Shown here: in pieces, positions 63,021 through 64,000 of the stretch
How the letters are laid out: each line of letters starts with the position of its first letter
Numbering within the stretch: position 1 is the stretch's first letter
From: Thioalkalivibrio thiocyanodenitrificans ARhD 1
GTDB taxonomy: Bacteria; Pseudomonadota; Gammaproteobacteria; Ectothiorhodospirales; Ectothiorhodospiraceae
Direction: 5' to 3'
Length of the DNA: 64,000 bases
Assembly (NCBI RefSeq): GCF_000378965.1
Contig: NZ_KB900536.1
Coordinates: forward strand, 2,853,407 to 2,917,406
Notes under the pieces: model-generated
Databases searched by the model: none
What the model saw: the letters and a program-made list of their open reading frames with translations, nothing else
Told to the model about the DNA's origin: nothing
Made by a program: the position numbers and the translations under genes

Positions 63021-64000
63021 TGAAATCAGTTGAGCTTTTCGCGGGGGCTGGTGGTCTGGCCATGGGAGTATCCTTGGCTGGATTCGAATCCTTGGCTGTC
63101 ATAGAGCGCGACAAGTGGGCGTGCGACACCATACGAGAGAACCAGCAGCGAGGGTTTCCCGTGGTGAAGGGTTGGCCCCTTTGGGAGGGCGATGTTCGCG
63201 AATACGATTGGGACGCCATACCGGAGGACATCGACCTAATCGCTGGTGGCCCCCCTTGTCAGCCCTTCTCCATGGGTGGTCGGCACAAGGCGTTCGGGGA
63301 TGCGAGGGACATGTTCCCGGCGACGGTCGACATCGTGCGGCGCCTGTGTCCGAAGGCTTTCGTTATCGAGAACGTAAAGGGGATTACTCGATCCAGCTTC
63401 GCGAACTACTACCAATACATCCTCCTGCAGTTGGAATTCCCGGAGGTGGTGAGACGTGATGGAGAAACATGGCCGGATCATCTGAAACGGCTTCAAGAGG
63501 AAAAAACCTCCGGAGCACTTCACTTGAAAGGCCTCACATACAACGTCGTTCCGACGTTGGTGAATGCGGCCGATTACGGAGTACCCCAGAAGCGGGAACG
63601 TGTCTTCATCGTTGGCTTCCGTGCTGACTTGGGCGTTGAATGGTCCTTCCCAAAGTCAACGCATAGCCTTGACTCGTTGCTGCGGTCACAATGGATCACC
63701 GGGGACTATTGGGAACGCCACCGTATCGCGAAGTCGCATCGCCCGAATGTCCCGGATCGTCTTCTGGGGCGCGTTCGGCGGTTGGCGTCGGAGCTCATTC
63801 CGTCCGAGGAGAAGCCGTGGAGAACGGTGCGGGATGCGTTACAGGATGTTCCAGATCCCCGTCGACCCGGCGCGCGAGACTTTCTTAACCACCGATTCCA
63901 GGATGGCGCCCGGGTGTATCCGGGGCACACCGGTAGCCCACTTGATTTGCCTGCAAAGACGCTCAAGGCGGGAGATCATGGTGTCCCCGGTGGCGAGAAC
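63020..64000 (+). CDS. DNA (cytosine-5) methyltransferase, truncated by window end
   Basis: The frame is open from ATG 63020 to the window edge (327 residues). C5-methyltransferase motifs: I VELFAGAGGLAMG, IV AGGPPCQPFSMGG with the catalytic Cys, VI VIENVKG, VIII PQKRERVFIVGF; the last visible residues (PAKTLKAGDHGVPGGEN) enter motif IX territory. Family members transfer a methyl group from SAM to C5 of a target cytosine. GGAGG precedes the start within vsr. The recognition sequence and any cognate restriction gene lie beyond what can be seen. Vsr coupling fits a Dcm-like or type II system. Confidence 0.94.
   Translation, partial: MKSVELFAGAGGLAMGVSLAGFESLAVIERDKWACDTIRENQQRGFPVVKGWPLWEGDVREYDWDAIPEDIDLIAGGPPCQPFSMGGRHKAFGDARDMFPATVDIVRRLCPKAFVIENVKGITRSSFANYYQYILLQLEFPEVVRRDGETWPDHLKRLQEEKTSGALHLKGLTYNVVPTLVNAADYGVPQKRERVFIVGFRADLGVEWSFPKSTHSLDSLLRSQWITGDYWERHRIAKSHRPNVPDRLLGRVRRLASELIPSEEKPWRTVRDALQDVPDPRRPGARDFLNHRFQDGARVYPGHTGSPLDLPAKTLKAGDHGVPGGEN

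Noticed and set aside
1-64000. tRNA, rRNA and riboswitch genes
   Set aside because: No cloverleaf, rRNA-like segment or known riboswitch core was recognised in the intergenic regions by reading; a covariance-model scan would be needed to exclude small RNAs.

Overview
The window is high-GC DNA from a gammaproteobacterium. The gene set and order (lptD-surA-pdxA-rsmA with apaG and apaH nearby; mrdA-rodA-mltB-rlpA-dacA-dat-ybeD-lipB), the Zur- and FNR-type operators and the REP-like palindromes fit the Chromatiales / Ectothiorhodospiraceae group. That placement is an inference, because there is no rRNA in the window.

Positions 1-9963 carry housekeeping genes: the end of gcvPB, dgkA, a GlcG/HbpS-type protein, a divergent zinc importer (znuA / znuCB) around a near-consensus Zur box, folA-thyA-lgt, and a large thioredoxin-domain protein. 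Positions 10232-22722 hold two RND efflux systems, one of them with its own TetR regulator and a perfect palindromic operator. Between them lie a cyclopropane-fatty-acid synthase, a TRIC-type channel and a di-heme cytochrome c peroxidase behind an FNR/ANR box. At 23002-26808 is an unusual redox pair: a membrane protein with two H-x13-H helices (a bis-heme cytochrome b pattern) followed by a cytoplasmic fusion of a four-cluster ferredoxin with a molybdopterin oxidoreductase.

From 28134 to 45797 nearly everything lies on the minus strand: a degenerate HD-GYP protein, a sulfotransferase, an NAD(P)-binding protein, ilvD, apaH, a methyltransferase, apaG, glk, tal, rsmA, a DUF4156 lipoprotein, pdxA, surA, lptD and adk. 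The adk product carries a ~240-residue histone-H1-like Lys/Ala/Pro repeat tail. Divergent from adk, the plus strand runs ppa and then the cell-wall cluster mrdA-rodA-mltB-rlpA-dacA-dat-ybeD-lipB. lipA, which often follows lipB, is not here.

Immediately after lipB begins an integron. An integron integrase with an extra N-terminal core-binding domain is read leftward. A cassette array is read rightward and contains three recognisable attC sites (59415-59473, 61203-61271, 62466-62521). The array has been invaded by an IS91-family element next to the integrase promoter and by an IS3-family element next to the first attC. The cassette genes have visibly lower GC: a membrane protein of unknown function, and a two-gene cassette (PH/GRAM-like protein plus secreted protein). 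The window ends in vsr and a truncated cytosine-5 DNA methyltransferase gene.

Intergenic DNA is rich in short heptameric repeats, often as inverted pairs, and in REP-like hairpins. These repeatedly run into coding sequence and supply the stop codons, and in two cases probably the start codon, of neighbouring genes.
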